A DNA stretch of 64,000 nt from Clostridium sp. 'White wine YQ' (lineage in GTDB: Bacteria; Bacillota; Clostridia; Clostridiales; Clostridiaceae). Of the stretch, positions 36,283-44,639 are shown piece by piece. The position numbers and the translations under genes are program-made. A model generated the notes under the pieces. The model was given only the letters and a program-made list of their open reading frames with translations, made no database searches and was not told the DNA's origin. Within the stretch, counting starts at the first letter, position 1, and each line of letters begins with the position of its first letter. The stretch lies in contig NZ_JAQYUU010000005.1 in NCBI RefSeq assembly GCF_028728205.1, positions 248,001 to 312,000 on the forward strand, in the 5' to 3' direction.

Positions 36283-36310
36283 AAAAAAACCCTGAGCATT
36301 CACTCAGGGC
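36283..36310 (-). terminator. Riboswitch expression-platform terminator
   Basis: CCCTGAG and CTCAGGG pair around CATTCA, followed on the minus strand by a seven-T run, about 25 bases before the lysP ribosome site. This is the expected OFF structure at high lysine. Confidence 0.9.
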
Positions 36311-36365
36311 ATCAATATATTCATACATAAAGGTAAATACGAAAATATATTAAACACGCATCAGT

Positions 36366-36530
36366 GATAGCTCTCCACAAAATAATTTGTGACAGTCTTG
36401 CACATATTTTATGCAAGCCCAGCATTACAATCTTAAAGCATTGATTGTACACTTCGGCAAAGTTTCCTTTAGAATTGCTTCATTGTGCTTACCTCAGCAA
36501 TTTTACTCTTAAACTTTGCGCCTCTATCTA
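36366..36530 (-). promoter_or_regulatory. Lysine riboswitch (L box) aptamer
   Basis: On the minus strand, 5' to 3', the conserved L-box elements are present in order: AGATAGAGGCGC, AAGAGTA, TGAGGTAAGCA, AAAGGAAACTTTGCCGAAG, GCTGGGCTTGCA, GCAAGACTGTCA and GTGGAGAGCTATC, the last pairing with the first in P1. Lysine binding should favour the downstream terminator and shut off uptake. Confidence 0.95.
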
Positions 36531-36556
36531 GACTATATTGTTTTAACTTCCAACTT

Positions 36557-36586
36557 ATTATATACTTCGACATTGTGATTGGTCAA
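36557..36586 (-). promoter_or_regulatory. lysP promoter
   Basis: TTGACC (36581-36586) and TATAAT (36557-36562) are 18 bases apart on the minus strand, about 30 bases upstream of the aptamer. The 583-base gap 36247-36829 is thereby largely explained; the part from 36590 to 36820 shows nothing else clear. Confidence 0.78.
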
Positions 36587-36829
36587 TAGTAATTTTTACA
36601 ATTCATTAATTTCTTAGATTTTATAAAAATTCTATCTTTATCTTTCATTTACTATTCTTTTCGCCAACTTTCAAGGTTTTGAATCTTTATAGATAAATAT
36701 TAAAATTCATGAAAATTGTTATTTATTTTGTATATTTTTAATATTTACTATACCTGCCATTAATGCTACATTATATATAATGAGTTACACAGTATATTTA
36801 CATATTCTAAAATAAAAGGGGAGAATTAT

Positions 36830-37264
36830 ATGAGAAAATCTAGTTTTTATTATAATAAAGGCTTATTAACTAAAAATTCTATAATTTTGGGTTCTGGTTT
36901 GATTGCACTTACAGTGCTTAGTATCATATTTTATCTACAATCAAAAAGCAGTTTTTTTATTTTTTATCTTTTAGTCACTTATGCTATTTTTCTTCCTGGA
37001 ATCTTAAGTTCTTCAGGAGTTCTTATAAGAAAAAGCTGTGAATTTGTTATTATCGAGGATTCAAATATAACAATAAATACTATAGGTATTTCAAAAAAAC
37101 AATTTACTGTAAATGAGATTAAAGAAATAGCTACTGACAAAGATAAAATAAAAATTAGATATAAAAAAAATAAAACTTTTATAGTTAGAGCAAGATATAT
37201 GGACTCTTATGATAATTTCAAAAAATTAAGTAAGACCTTAACTCAATTAAGTCCACGTAAATAA
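36830..37264 (+). CDS. Small membrane protein, PH-like C-terminus
   Basis: 144-residue protein that I cannot name. Two hydrophobic helices (about 18-40 and 46-64) form a hairpin near the N-terminus. The remainder is a strand-rich soluble part (CEFVIIEDSNITINTIGISKKQFTVNEIKEIATDKDKIKIRYK) typical of bacterial PH-like domains. The ATG follows AAGGGGAG. It is a single gene ended by a very strong hairpin at 37271-37315. Function unknown. Confidence 0.65.
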   Translation: MRKSSFYYNKGLLTKNSIILGSGLIALTVLSIIFYLQSKSSFFIFYLLVTYAIFLPGILSSSGVLIRKSCEFVIIEDSNITINTIGISKKQFTVNEIKEIATDKDKIKIRYKKNKTFIVRARYMDSYDNFKKLSKTLTQLSPRK

Positions 37265-37270
37265 TGTATT

Positions 37271-37315
37271 TAAAAGGCTAATTAAAATCTGTTTGAAAGA
37301 TTTTAATTAGCCTTT
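37271..37315. terminator. Bidirectional terminator
   Basis: AAAAGGCTAATTAAAATC and GATTTTAATTAGCCTTTT form an 18-base-pair stem between convergent genes. Confidence 0.9.
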
Positions 37316-37346
37316 TATGGTTTTTATAGATAACTTAATTTATTCT

Positions 37347-38084
37347 TTAATATTGAACATTTTTTAAGCACAATCCTTTAGCTTGAGCTATAGGTCCGGC
37401 TTCAGCTCTTTTCTTCTCATCTAATATTCTTTCTACATCCTTATCGTTAAGCTTTCCCACCCCAACTTCTAATAGGGTTCCTACAATGATTCTTACCATA
37501 TTCCATAAGAAACCATTGCCATTTACCTCTACTTCAATCATTCCATCATTTTCAGTTATATTAATATAATTAATAGTTCTTACTGTTGATTTAGAATTGG
37601 ATTTTAAACTTGTAAAGCTTTGAAAATCGTGAGTCCCAATTAAAACTTCTGATGCTTTTTTCATATCATCTAAATTTAATTTTTCATTTGAATGATATGC
37701 ATATTTTCTATTAAATACATTTCTAAACCTATCATTATATATTCTATATACATAAGTCTTTGATTTGACATTATATCTTGCATGAAATCTTTCTGTTGTA
37801 TCTTTCATACTTCTAACAACTATATCTTCTGGCAAATATTCATATAAATAATCAAGCATTTCATCTATAGACATATTACTATTAGTACGGAAATTAGCTA
37901 CATAGTTTTCCGCATGTACGCCTGAATCAGTTCTTCCACAACCTATTACTTGAATTTCCTCTCCTGTCATTTTAGATAAAACAGATTCAATTTTTTCTTG
38001 TATAGTTGGCGAATTTTCCTTCTGTCTTTGCCATCCTTTATATCTTGTTCCATCATATTGTATTAATATTTTTAAATTTCTCAT
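37347..38084 (-). CDS. truA: tRNA pseudouridine(38-40) synthase
   Basis: Converts uridines 38-40 of the tRNA anticodon stem to pseudouridine. The 245 residues are normal length, with the catalytic Asp53 in GCGRTDSGVHA, the start LKILIQYDGTRYKGWQRQ and GFLWNMVRIIVGTLLEVG. AAAGGTGG precedes the ATG. It stands alone here instead of in the common ecfA-ecfT-truA-rplM cluster, so it may be a second copy; the window cannot tell. Confidence 0.95.
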   Translation of the reverse strand: MRNLKILIQYDGTRYKGWQRQKENSPTIQEKIESVLSKMTGEEIQVIGCGRTDSGVHAENYVANFRTNSNMSIDEMLDYLYEYLPEDIVVRSMKDTTERFHARYNVKSKTYVYRIYNDRFRNVFNRKYAYHSNEKLNLDDMKKASEVLIGTHDFQSFTSLKSNSKSTVRTINYINITENDGMIEVEVNGNGFLWNMVRIIVGTLLEVGVGKLNDKDVERILDEKKRAEAGPIAQAKGLCLKNVQY

Positions 38085-38250
38085 ATGTTTCCACCTTTAA
38101 TTTTTTATTAATATCTGTAATTTTACATTTAAATTATATCCATATGTTTTGAATAAATCCATCAATTTTCATATTAATAAAATAGCAGAGATAAATTATT
38201 TTTAATTCATTAAATATATTTTCAAATAATATATTTATAGAAGCTTACCT

Positions 38251-38319
38251 TTTATAGGGTCTTAAGTTCAACTAATAACTTATTTATGTGGTAATAAATT
38301 AAGTTACCTATAAAAAATC
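38251..38319 (+). other. Long imperfect hairpin upstream of the CmpB-like gene
   Basis: TTTTATAGG and CCTATAAAA are outer arms; AACTTATTTAT and ATAAATTAAGTT are inner arms, ending 37 bases before the ATG at 38357. It may be a leader structure or an unassigned terminator. Confidence 0.4.
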
Positions 38320-38356
38320 CTATACATATTGTAATAAGCGTATTGGAGATTATAAA

Positions 38357-39070
38357 ATGCAGAATTTTAAAATTGGTAGTAAAATGCTTCTATTTTATTC
38401 TAATCAAGATAGCGATAAAACAAAGTCTATATGGAATAAGCAAATAAAAGGTTTCGAACTTTATGAATTATTCTGGATTCTTATCTTATTTAGTATCGGT
38501 GGTTTTTTGATAGAAAGTTTTTGGTGTTTTATAAAAAATGGATATATAGAGAGCAGAAAAGGACTTATCTTTGGTCCCTTCTGCCCCATATATGGTGTTG
38601 GTGCAGTTGTTTTTCTCTTCTTACTCAATTCCTTTAGAACAAATATACTTAAATTAGCACTAGGAAGTTTTTTCTATGGTTCTTTAGTTGAATATATATT
38701 TAGCTTTTTACAAGAGAAATTATTTGGTAGTGTTTCTTGGGATTATAGTAATATTCCTTTTAACATAAACGGCAGAGTATGTCTTATGTATTCCCTCTTC
38801 TGGACTTTATCTGGAATATTGTTTATCAGATATCTATATCCTAACGTAGCCCTGTTAATCTGCTTAATTCCTAGGCCTGAAGGAGAGCTAATAGCATCTC
38901 TTCTTCTTATTTTTATTTGCTTTGATGTATTTATCTCTGTTTCAGCAATACTTAGATCAGTAGAAAGATCTTCGTTTGTTCAAACTAACAATATATTTTA
39001 TAAGCATCTAGATAAAGAATTTAACGATATTTACTTACGTAAAATATTCCCTAACATGAAGTTTATATAG
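38357..39070 (+). CDS. CmpB-like putative ABC-transporter type IV membrane protein
   Basis: 237-residue membrane protein with about five helices (35-58, 74-95, 100-122, 148-167, 180-205). The motif GGFLIESFWCFIKNGYIESRKGLIFGPFCPIYG (given for orientation; key residues GPFCPIYG at about 75-82) is typical of the family once called putative ABC-transporter type IV (CmpB). Its function is unproven; no ATPase gene is near. GGAG lies 8 bases before the ATG. It is followed by 150 bases of AT-rich sequence and the xylose sensor operon, to which it does not obviously belong. Confidence 0.72.
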   Translation: MQNFKIGSKMLLFYSNQDSDKTKSIWNKQIKGFELYELFWILILFSIGGFLIESFWCFIKNGYIESRKGLIFGPFCPIYGVGAVVFLFLLNSFRTNILKLALGSFFYGSLVEYIFSFLQEKLFGSVSWDYSNIPFNINGRVCLMYSLFWTLSGILFIRYLYPNVALLICLIPRPEGELIASLLLIFICFDVFISVSAILRSVERSSFVQTNNIFYKHLDKEFNDIYLRKIFPNMKFI

Positions 39071-39153
39071 CATAAAACATATGTTTCAAAATATGTAGAT
39101 TTACCAAAAACAAAGTAATATTTAAAATATTTTTAATATTTAGAAATATTTTC

Positions 39154-39183
39154 TTGGCATGGAGTGTAAAAAAAACTTATAAT
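39154..39183 (+). promoter_or_regulatory. Promoter of the xylose sensor operon
   Basis: TTGGCA (39154-39159) and TATAAT (39178-39183) are separated by 18 bases and lie 40 bases before the XylFII ATG. Confidence 0.72.
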
Positions 39184-39223
39184 TGATATGTACTTATTAT
39201 TTTACTTTATGCAAGGTGTTTAT

Positions 39224-40252
39224 ATGAAAAGATTATATTATATACTTTTAATTTTTCTTTCAATTATTCTCGTATTCTCTTTAGGATTGTCAATTTATAC
39301 TTCTAGTTCTTTAAATAAATTAGTTAGTGAAAATTCATCAATATTTTCAACTAAAGAAACTCCTATATATCATTTTGTTTCTATTATTCATAAAACTGAT
39401 GAACCCTATTGGCAAGATATTGAGAACGGCATAATGAAGGCCTCAAAAGATTCAAAAATAGCAATGGAAGTTATTTATACTGGTGCTGATGACGAGTATG
39501 CAGAAACACTAAATGATCTTGAAATGGCTATAGCTTCTAATGTTGAAGGAATTATTGTTCGTGGATACGATACTAGTGATTTTTCTGCTTTAATTGACAA
39601 AGCTTTTAGCAAAGGCATTCCAGTAATAACTATTGATTCTGATTGTTCTAATAGCAAACGTGTTTCCTTTGTTGGAACAAGTGATTTCGATTTAGGTTCT
39701 CAGGCTGGAACAGAAGTTGTTAAAACTTCAAATGATAAAATCAATGTAGCTATAATACTTGATAATGATCGTAGCAAGAGAAATGATAATGGTTCAACAT
39801 ACATTTCGGGATTTAAAAATGCAATTAAAAATAATGCTAATATTAATTTGGTCACAATAAAAAATTCCGAATTAGGCATTTTAGGTGCCAAAAACGCATT
39901 ATCCGATATTTTGACAAGTAATATTAATGCAAACACAATTGTTTGTACAAGCTCTAATGACACTATTGGTGTAGCTCAACAATTAGTTGAATATAATAAG
40001 GTAGGTAACTTTTCAGTTATTGGATATGATAACTCTCCTGAAATACTCAAGTATATACAAAAGGGAGTTATATTTAGTACCCTTATACCAGACCCATCAG
40101 AAATTGGGAAAAGTAGTGTAGAGAATTTAAAGAAAGTAAAACAAATGGGTGGAACTTCAACTAGTACCCTAACCCATATTAATATAGTTAATTCAGATAA
40201 TGTTAACGCTTATATCAAAAATATTAGAGACGGGAGTTCTGATGGCAAATGA
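39224..40252 (+). CDS. xylFII: Membrane-anchored sugar receptor, XylFII-like
   Basis: 342-residue periplasmic-binding-protein-fold receptor held by one N-terminal helix (residues 4-26, no lipobox Cys). The binding domain (about 45-330) shows SIIHKTDEPYWQDIENGIMK, VEGIIVRGYDTSDF, ITIDSD and VIGYDNSPEILKYI. It is read directly into a LytS-type kinase (ATGA overlap), the arrangement of C. beijerinckii, where XylFII binds D-xylose outside the cell and drives LytS. AAGGTG supports the ATG at 39224; the longer frame has no ribosome site. The ligand is inferred from the downstream transporter. Confidence 0.82.
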   Translation: MKRLYYILLIFLSIILVFSLGLSIYTSSSLNKLVSENSSIFSTKETPIYHFVSIIHKTDEPYWQDIENGIMKASKDSKIAMEVIYTGADDEYAETLNDLEMAIASNVEGIIVRGYDTSDFSALIDKAFSKGIPVITIDSDCSNSKRVSFVGTSDFDLGSQAGTEVVKTSNDKINVAIILDNDRSKRNDNGSTYISGFKNAIKNNANINLVTIKNSELGILGAKNALSDILTSNINANTIVCTSSNDTIGVAQQLVEYNKVGNFSVIGYDNSPEILKYIQKGVIFSTLIPDPSEIGKSSVENLKKVKQMGGTSTSTLTHINIVNSDNVNAYIKNIRDGSSDGK

Positions 40253-41763
40253 GATTATTGAATTTATTTAAGATAGACAGTATAAGAAAAAGTCTACTTC
40301 TATATTCATTTATACTTATTTTGCTGATGCTTGTAACTAGTATTTATACATTTTATAATGCTCAGAGCTTTTCAAATAAAATGAATACTATGTATTCTAG
40401 CAACAAAACTCTCACTGATCTTTCAAAAGATATAGAAGCAATTGATACAAATCTTTTAAATTATCTAACTACCAAAAATTCTGATAGCTACGACAATTAT
40501 GTACGCTTAAGTGATGATTTAAAAGATAAGTTAGATACCTTTAGCAGAAAATTAACCTATGATAAGAATCAAATTATATTAAAGGATATTGCTAATATAA
40601 CTGACAGTTATATTTATGAGGCTGATTCTGCAATTAATGCAAGGAGAGTTGGAAATATAGCTCTTTATAATCAGAAATATAAAGATTCTGAAAAATATTC
40701 TGAGTATATAAAATCCTATATAAATAAGTTAAATGAAACCCAATTTCAAGATAATACTTCAACTTACTTTAATATGTATGACAAACTTAATACTTTAAAA
40801 ATACTAAACATAATAATAATAATCGATACACTTATTATAAATATAATTATTCTATTTATATTCACTAATAATATCTCTCACCCAATCACAATACTTTCGC
40901 ATGCTGCTGAGGAAATCTCAAATGGAAATTTCGATATTAAAGATGTCCCGGTAAACGTTAACAAAGAGATTCAAATAATGTCCTTTGCTTTTAATAAAAT
41001 GAAAAATAATATAAAAACTTATATTTCTCAATTAAAATTACAAGCAGAAATAGAGTCTAATTTAATGGAAGAGAAAATGAATAACTTAAAGATGAAAAAT
41101 CTTTTAAAGAATGCTGAAATTTCAGCACTTCAGTCACAAATAAATCCACATTTTCTTTTTAATACATTAAATGCAGGCGTTCAACTAGCCATGATGGAAA
41201 ATGCAGATAGGACAAGTGTGTTTATAGAAAACTTGTCTAACCTTTTTAGATATAACCTTAGCAAAATGGACAAATCTGTCTTACTCAAGGAAGAAGTTGC
41301 AAACTTAAATAGCTATATTTATATTCTAAAAACACGATTTGGAGATCTAATTGAATTTAAAGTTGAAGTAGATGAAAATCTTTTGGACTACCCTATTCCT
41401 TCAATGATAATTCAACCAATTTTTGAAAATGCTTGTGTTCATGGGGTTGGTGATATGGAATCAGGAGGTAGAATCACTTTATCCATTATAGATAACATAT
41501 CCCATATCAATATAATAGTAAAAGATAATGGTAAGGGAATGGACAAGGATACCGTTGCAAATATATTAAATTTAAAGTCAATAAATAAAGAACATAATGA
41601 TAAAACGAAAAGACATACTACAGGGATTGGACTTAAAAATGTAATTCAGAGAATTAGACTATTTTATGATGAATATGATGTAGTTGATATTCATTCTGTT
41701 AAAGGACTAGGAACTGAAATAATTTTAAAAATCCCTAAAAAAAGAGGTAATGAGGATGTATAG
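40249..41763 (+). CDS. lytS: LytS/YesM-type sensor histidine kinase
   Basis: 504-residue kinase of the His_kinase (PF06580) type. Helices at about 14-34 and 180-204 bracket an extracytoplasmic helical domain that should dock the receptor. A HAMP linker (about 205-260), a coiled coil and the kinase core follow, with the phosphorylated His in QINPHFLFNTLNAGVQ, then IIQPIFENACVHG, DNGKGM and TGIGLKNVIQR for ATP. It overlaps the receptor gene by 4 bases and the regulator gene by 8, so all three are coupled. Confidence 0.93.
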   Translation: MRLLNLFKIDSIRKSLLLYSFILILLMLVTSIYTFYNAQSFSNKMNTMYSSNKTLTDLSKDIEAIDTNLLNYLTTKNSDSYDNYVRLSDDLKDKLDTFSRKLTYDKNQIILKDIANITDSYIYEADSAINARRVGNIALYNQKYKDSEKYSEYIKSYINKLNETQFQDNTSTYFNMYDKLNTLKILNIIIIIDTLIINIIILFIFTNNISHPITILSHAAEEISNGNFDIKDVPVNVNKEIQIMSFAFNKMKNNIKTYISQLKLQAEIESNLMEEKMNNLKMKNLLKNAEISALQSQINPHFLFNTLNAGVQLAMMENADRTSVFIENLSNLFRYNLSKMDKSVLLKEEVANLNSYIYILKTRFGDLIEFKVEVDENLLDYPIPSMIIQPIFENACVHGVGDMESGGRITLSIIDNISHINIIVKDNGKGMDKDTVANILNLKSINKEHNDKTKRHTTGIGLKNVIQRIRLFYDEYDVVDIHSVKGLGTEIILKIPKKRGNEDV

Positions 41764-43306
41764 ATTATTAATGGTTGATGATGAGAAAATAGTAATTGAC
41801 TCTATAAGCTTTATTATAAAAAATAACTTTCCAAATATAATATATGAATCTGCTCGTTCTGGAAAAGAAGCCATTGAAAAAGCGTCTTACTTTAGACCAG
41901 ATATAGTTCTTATGGATATTCGAATGCCTGGACTAAATGGTATTGACACAATCAAAGAACTTAAGGTTAATTTTCCTGAAACTATGTTCATTGTAATTTC
42001 TGCCTATGAGCAGTTTGAGTTTGCAAAAGAAGCACTCACATTAGGCGTAATTGATTATATACTTAAACCTATGAATAAAAATACTCTAATTGCGTCAATA
42101 GATAAGGCAATTAATAAAATAACTAAAGAACGAGAAAAGCGCGCTAAAGAGTTAGAAAACCTGGAGAAATTTCAAACTACTCTTCCACTTTTAGAGCATA
42201 ATTTTCTATATTCCTTAATTGTAGATAATAAGAATTTTACTATTACTGAAGAATATAAAAAGCTGCTTAATATAGATAAACTTGGTGGGTATCTTGTTGC
42301 AATAGATATAAACAGTAAGGATTCAAATAATATTAATCCTTCAATATATTATAGTATGAGAGATTTTTTAAAATATAAGTATAAATGTCTAATTGGTCCA
42401 TTGGTATTAAACAGAATTCTTGTATTGATAAATTCTGAACCAAATGGCTCAACTATTGATATCGGAAATTATATAATAAAGAACTTGAGTGTTCTTTATA
42501 GTAGTATAAATTTTAAAATAGGAATAGGTAGCTATAAGCCTCTAGAAAAGATCTTTATATCCTATGAGGAATCTTTGGTAGCTTTAAGAAGTTTAAGTAA
42601 TTCTAGTGAATCAATATGTCATATAAATAATATAGAGAATATCTCTGTTTACTCTACAGATTATCCAAAAGATGTTGAAAAGAAACTTATAGAATTTTGT
42701 ACATTAGGAGAAACAGATGAATCCCTTAAATACTTTAATGAACTCTTCAATTGGATTCAAAAGAATTTTAATAATAACTTAATGAAGGCTAAAACAACAC
42801 TTATAGAGTTTTTAGTAGTGCTTCATAAATCACTAATAGATTCAAATATTAACATATTTTATAATAACGAATATATAAATTCTATCTTAGAGCTACAGAA
42901 TCTAAATGAATTAGAACTTTGGTTTAGAGATAAGATAAGTTTCACATGTGTAGAAATAAGAAAAGGTCACCGTAAAAATATTAGCAAAATAATTATTAAT
43001 GCTAAAAAGTACATCTCTGATAACTACAGCCTTGATATTACTTTGGACGAAATTGCAAAAGAGGCCTGTGTGAGCCCACACTATTTTAGTCGTTTATTCA
43101 AAGAGGAAACAGGGGAAAACTTTATTGACTATCTAACAAGAGTAAGAATAAATAAAGCAAAAGATCTTATGCAGAATTCAAATATAAGCATTAAAGAGAT
43201 ATGCTATAAGATAGGTTACAATGACCCTAATTACTTTAGTAGATTATTTAAAAAGGTTCAAAAGGTATCTCCTACAGATTATTTAAAAAGTATTATGATT
43301 AAGTAA
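41756..43306 (+). CDS. yesN: YesN-type response regulator with AraC DNA-binding domain
   Basis: 516-residue regulator: a receiver domain (1-120) with the phospho-Asp in VLMDIRMPG and Lys in YILKPM, a long middle region, and two C-terminal AraC helix-turn-helix units (about 415-512, ITLDEIAKEACVSPHYFSRLFKEETGENF, abbreviated here, and ICYKIGYNDPNYFSRLFKK). It should activate xylFGH on receipt of phosphate from LytS. ATGs at 41750 and 41756 are both possible; the second has the better distance to AGAGGT. Confidence 0.92.
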   Translation: MYRLLMVDDEKIVIDSISFIIKNNFPNIIYESARSGKEAIEKASYFRPDIVLMDIRMPGLNGIDTIKELKVNFPETMFIVISAYEQFEFAKEALTLGVIDYILKPMNKNTLIASIDKAINKITKEREKRAKELENLEKFQTTLPLLEHNFLYSLIVDNKNFTITEEYKKLLNIDKLGGYLVAIDINSKDSNNINPSIYYSMRDFLKYKYKCLIGPLVLNRILVLINSEPNGSTIDIGNYIIKNLSVLYSSINFKIGIGSYKPLEKIFISYEESLVALRSLSNSSESICHINNIENISVYSTDYPKDVEKKLIEFCTLGETDESLKYFNELFNWIQKNFNNNLMKAKTTLIEFLVVLHKSLIDSNINIFYNNEYINSILELQNLNELELWFRDKISFTCVEIRKGHRKNISKIIINAKKYISDNYSLDITLDEIAKEACVSPHYFSRLFKEETGENFIDYLTRVRINKAKDLMQNSNISIKEICYKIGYNDPNYFSRLFKKVQKVSPTDYLKSIMIK

Positions 43307-43318
43307 GGGAGGAGTTTC

Positions 43319-44401
43319 ATGAGTAAAAACTCCAAAATTAAAAAAAGAACAGTAATCATCAGTGTAATTACTTTTTCCATTGCTTCACTTTTTACAGCAA
43401 AGGCTATTTATAGCAAAAATCTAAATGAATCAACTAATACTCATCAAATTAAAATTGGTCTTTCACTAGATTCATTAGTTATAGAACGATGGCAGACTGA
43501 TAGAGATATTTTTGTATCTAAATCCAAGCAATTAGGTGCAAAAGTACTTGTTGAAAAGGCTAATAATGATACTAATGAACAAATAAGACAAGTAAAATCT
43601 CTTATTGATGAAGGCGTCGATGTACTCGTAATTGTGCCACACGACTCCTCTGCTTTTCAAACAATACTTACCATTGCTAAAAGGAAAGGTATAAAAGTCA
43701 TCGCTTATGATAGATTAATAAAAGATTCTTCAGTTGACTTATATGTATCTTTTGATAATGAAAAAGTAGGTGAACTAATGGGTCAATCATTACTTAAAGC
43801 TGCACCAAAAGGAAACTATTTAATCATAAATGGAGGGCAAGAGGACTATAATACTCACCTAGTCAATAATGGATTTAAAAGAGTCTTAAAAGATTCCTTA
43901 GACTCCGGCAAAATTAAAATTTTAAACGAAGTTTGGGCAACAAGCTGGAATGAAGATGTTGCGTATAAATGTGTGGATGAAGCCTTATCAAAAGGAGAAA
44001 AAATAGATGCAATAATGTGTGGAAATGACAGACTAGCAGAGTCCGCCATACAAGCATTAGCAGAAAGAAAACTTGCAGGAACTATTCCTGTAATAGGACA
44101 AGATGCCTCCTTAGGGGGATGTCAAAGAGTTGTTGAGAGCACTCAACTTATGACTATATATAAACCCATTAGACCTTTAGCAGAAACGGCTGCAGAATAT
44201 GCTGTAAAGTTAGCAAAAAATCAGCGTTTATCTATTAAGAATACAATATATGATGGAACCTCTGATATACCATTTTATGTTGAAGATCCTATTACTGTAT
44301 ATAAAAATAATATGGTTAGCACAGTTGTGAAAGATAATTTTCATAGCATAAATGAAATATATATAAATGTACCAAAAGAATCCTGGCCAACGGGTAATTG
44401 A
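43319..44401 (+). CDS. Second anchored XylF-like sugar-binding protein
   Basis: 360-residue periplasmic-binding-protein-fold protein with an N-terminal helix (about 9-29) and no lipobox. It aligns throughout with the XylF encoded 240 bases downstream: IGLSLDSLVIERWQTDRD versus IGVSLPTQREERWVRDKE, VIAYDRLI, LYVSFDNEKVGELMG and PVIGQDA. It follows the regulator gene by 12 bases (GGGAGGAG) and so belongs to the sensor operon, not the transporter. It could be another sensor for the kinase or an accessory capture protein. This is an addition to the receptor-kinase-regulator set described in the literature. Confidence 0.85.
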   Translation: MSKNSKIKKRTVIISVITFSIASLFTAKAIYSKNLNESTNTHQIKIGLSLDSLVIERWQTDRDIFVSKSKQLGAKVLVEKANNDTNEQIRQVKSLIDEGVDVLVIVPHDSSAFQTILTIAKRKGIKVIAYDRLIKDSSVDLYVSFDNEKVGELMGQSLLKAAPKGNYLIINGGQEDYNTHLVNNGFKRVLKDSLDSGKIKILNEVWATSWNEDVAYKCVDEALSKGEKIDAIMCGNDRLAESAIQALAERKLAGTIPVIGQDASLGGCQRVVESTQLMTIYKPIRPLAETAAEYAVKLAKNQRLSIKNTIYDGTSDIPFYVEDPITVYKNNMVSTVVKDNFHSINEIYINVPKESWPTGN

Positions 44402-44407
44402 TGTAAA

Positions 44408-44446
44408 TAACCTAAAGTTTATTATATTAAACTTTAGGTTATTTTT
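44408..44446 (+). terminator. Terminator of the xylose sensor operon
   Basis: AACCTAAAGTTTA and TAAACTTTAGGTT pair around TTATAT, followed by a seven-T run. Confidence 0.85.
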
Positions 44447-44602
44447 TTATTACATAAAAAAATCATATATATATCAAAAAAATATAGATTAGCGCAAAAA
44501 AGTGCTTGTCTTTATTTTCAAAAAATTACAAAAGTTAATTAATTTAATTTCCTTGATAATTATGTGTAGGGTTTTTCTCTTTAAAAAATATTAATATCTA
44601 TA

Positions 44603-44618
44603 TGTACAATCGTTTACA
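44603..44618. promoter_or_regulatory. cre-like palindrome before xylF
   Basis: TGTACAATCGTTTACA lies 5 bases upstream of the xylF ribosome site. On the other strand TTGTAAACG is a perfect half of the CcpA cre consensus but the second half is degenerate. Catabolite repression of xylose uptake would make sense. Confidence 0.4.
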
Positions 44619-44639
44619 AATTTAAGGAGGATTAAATTT

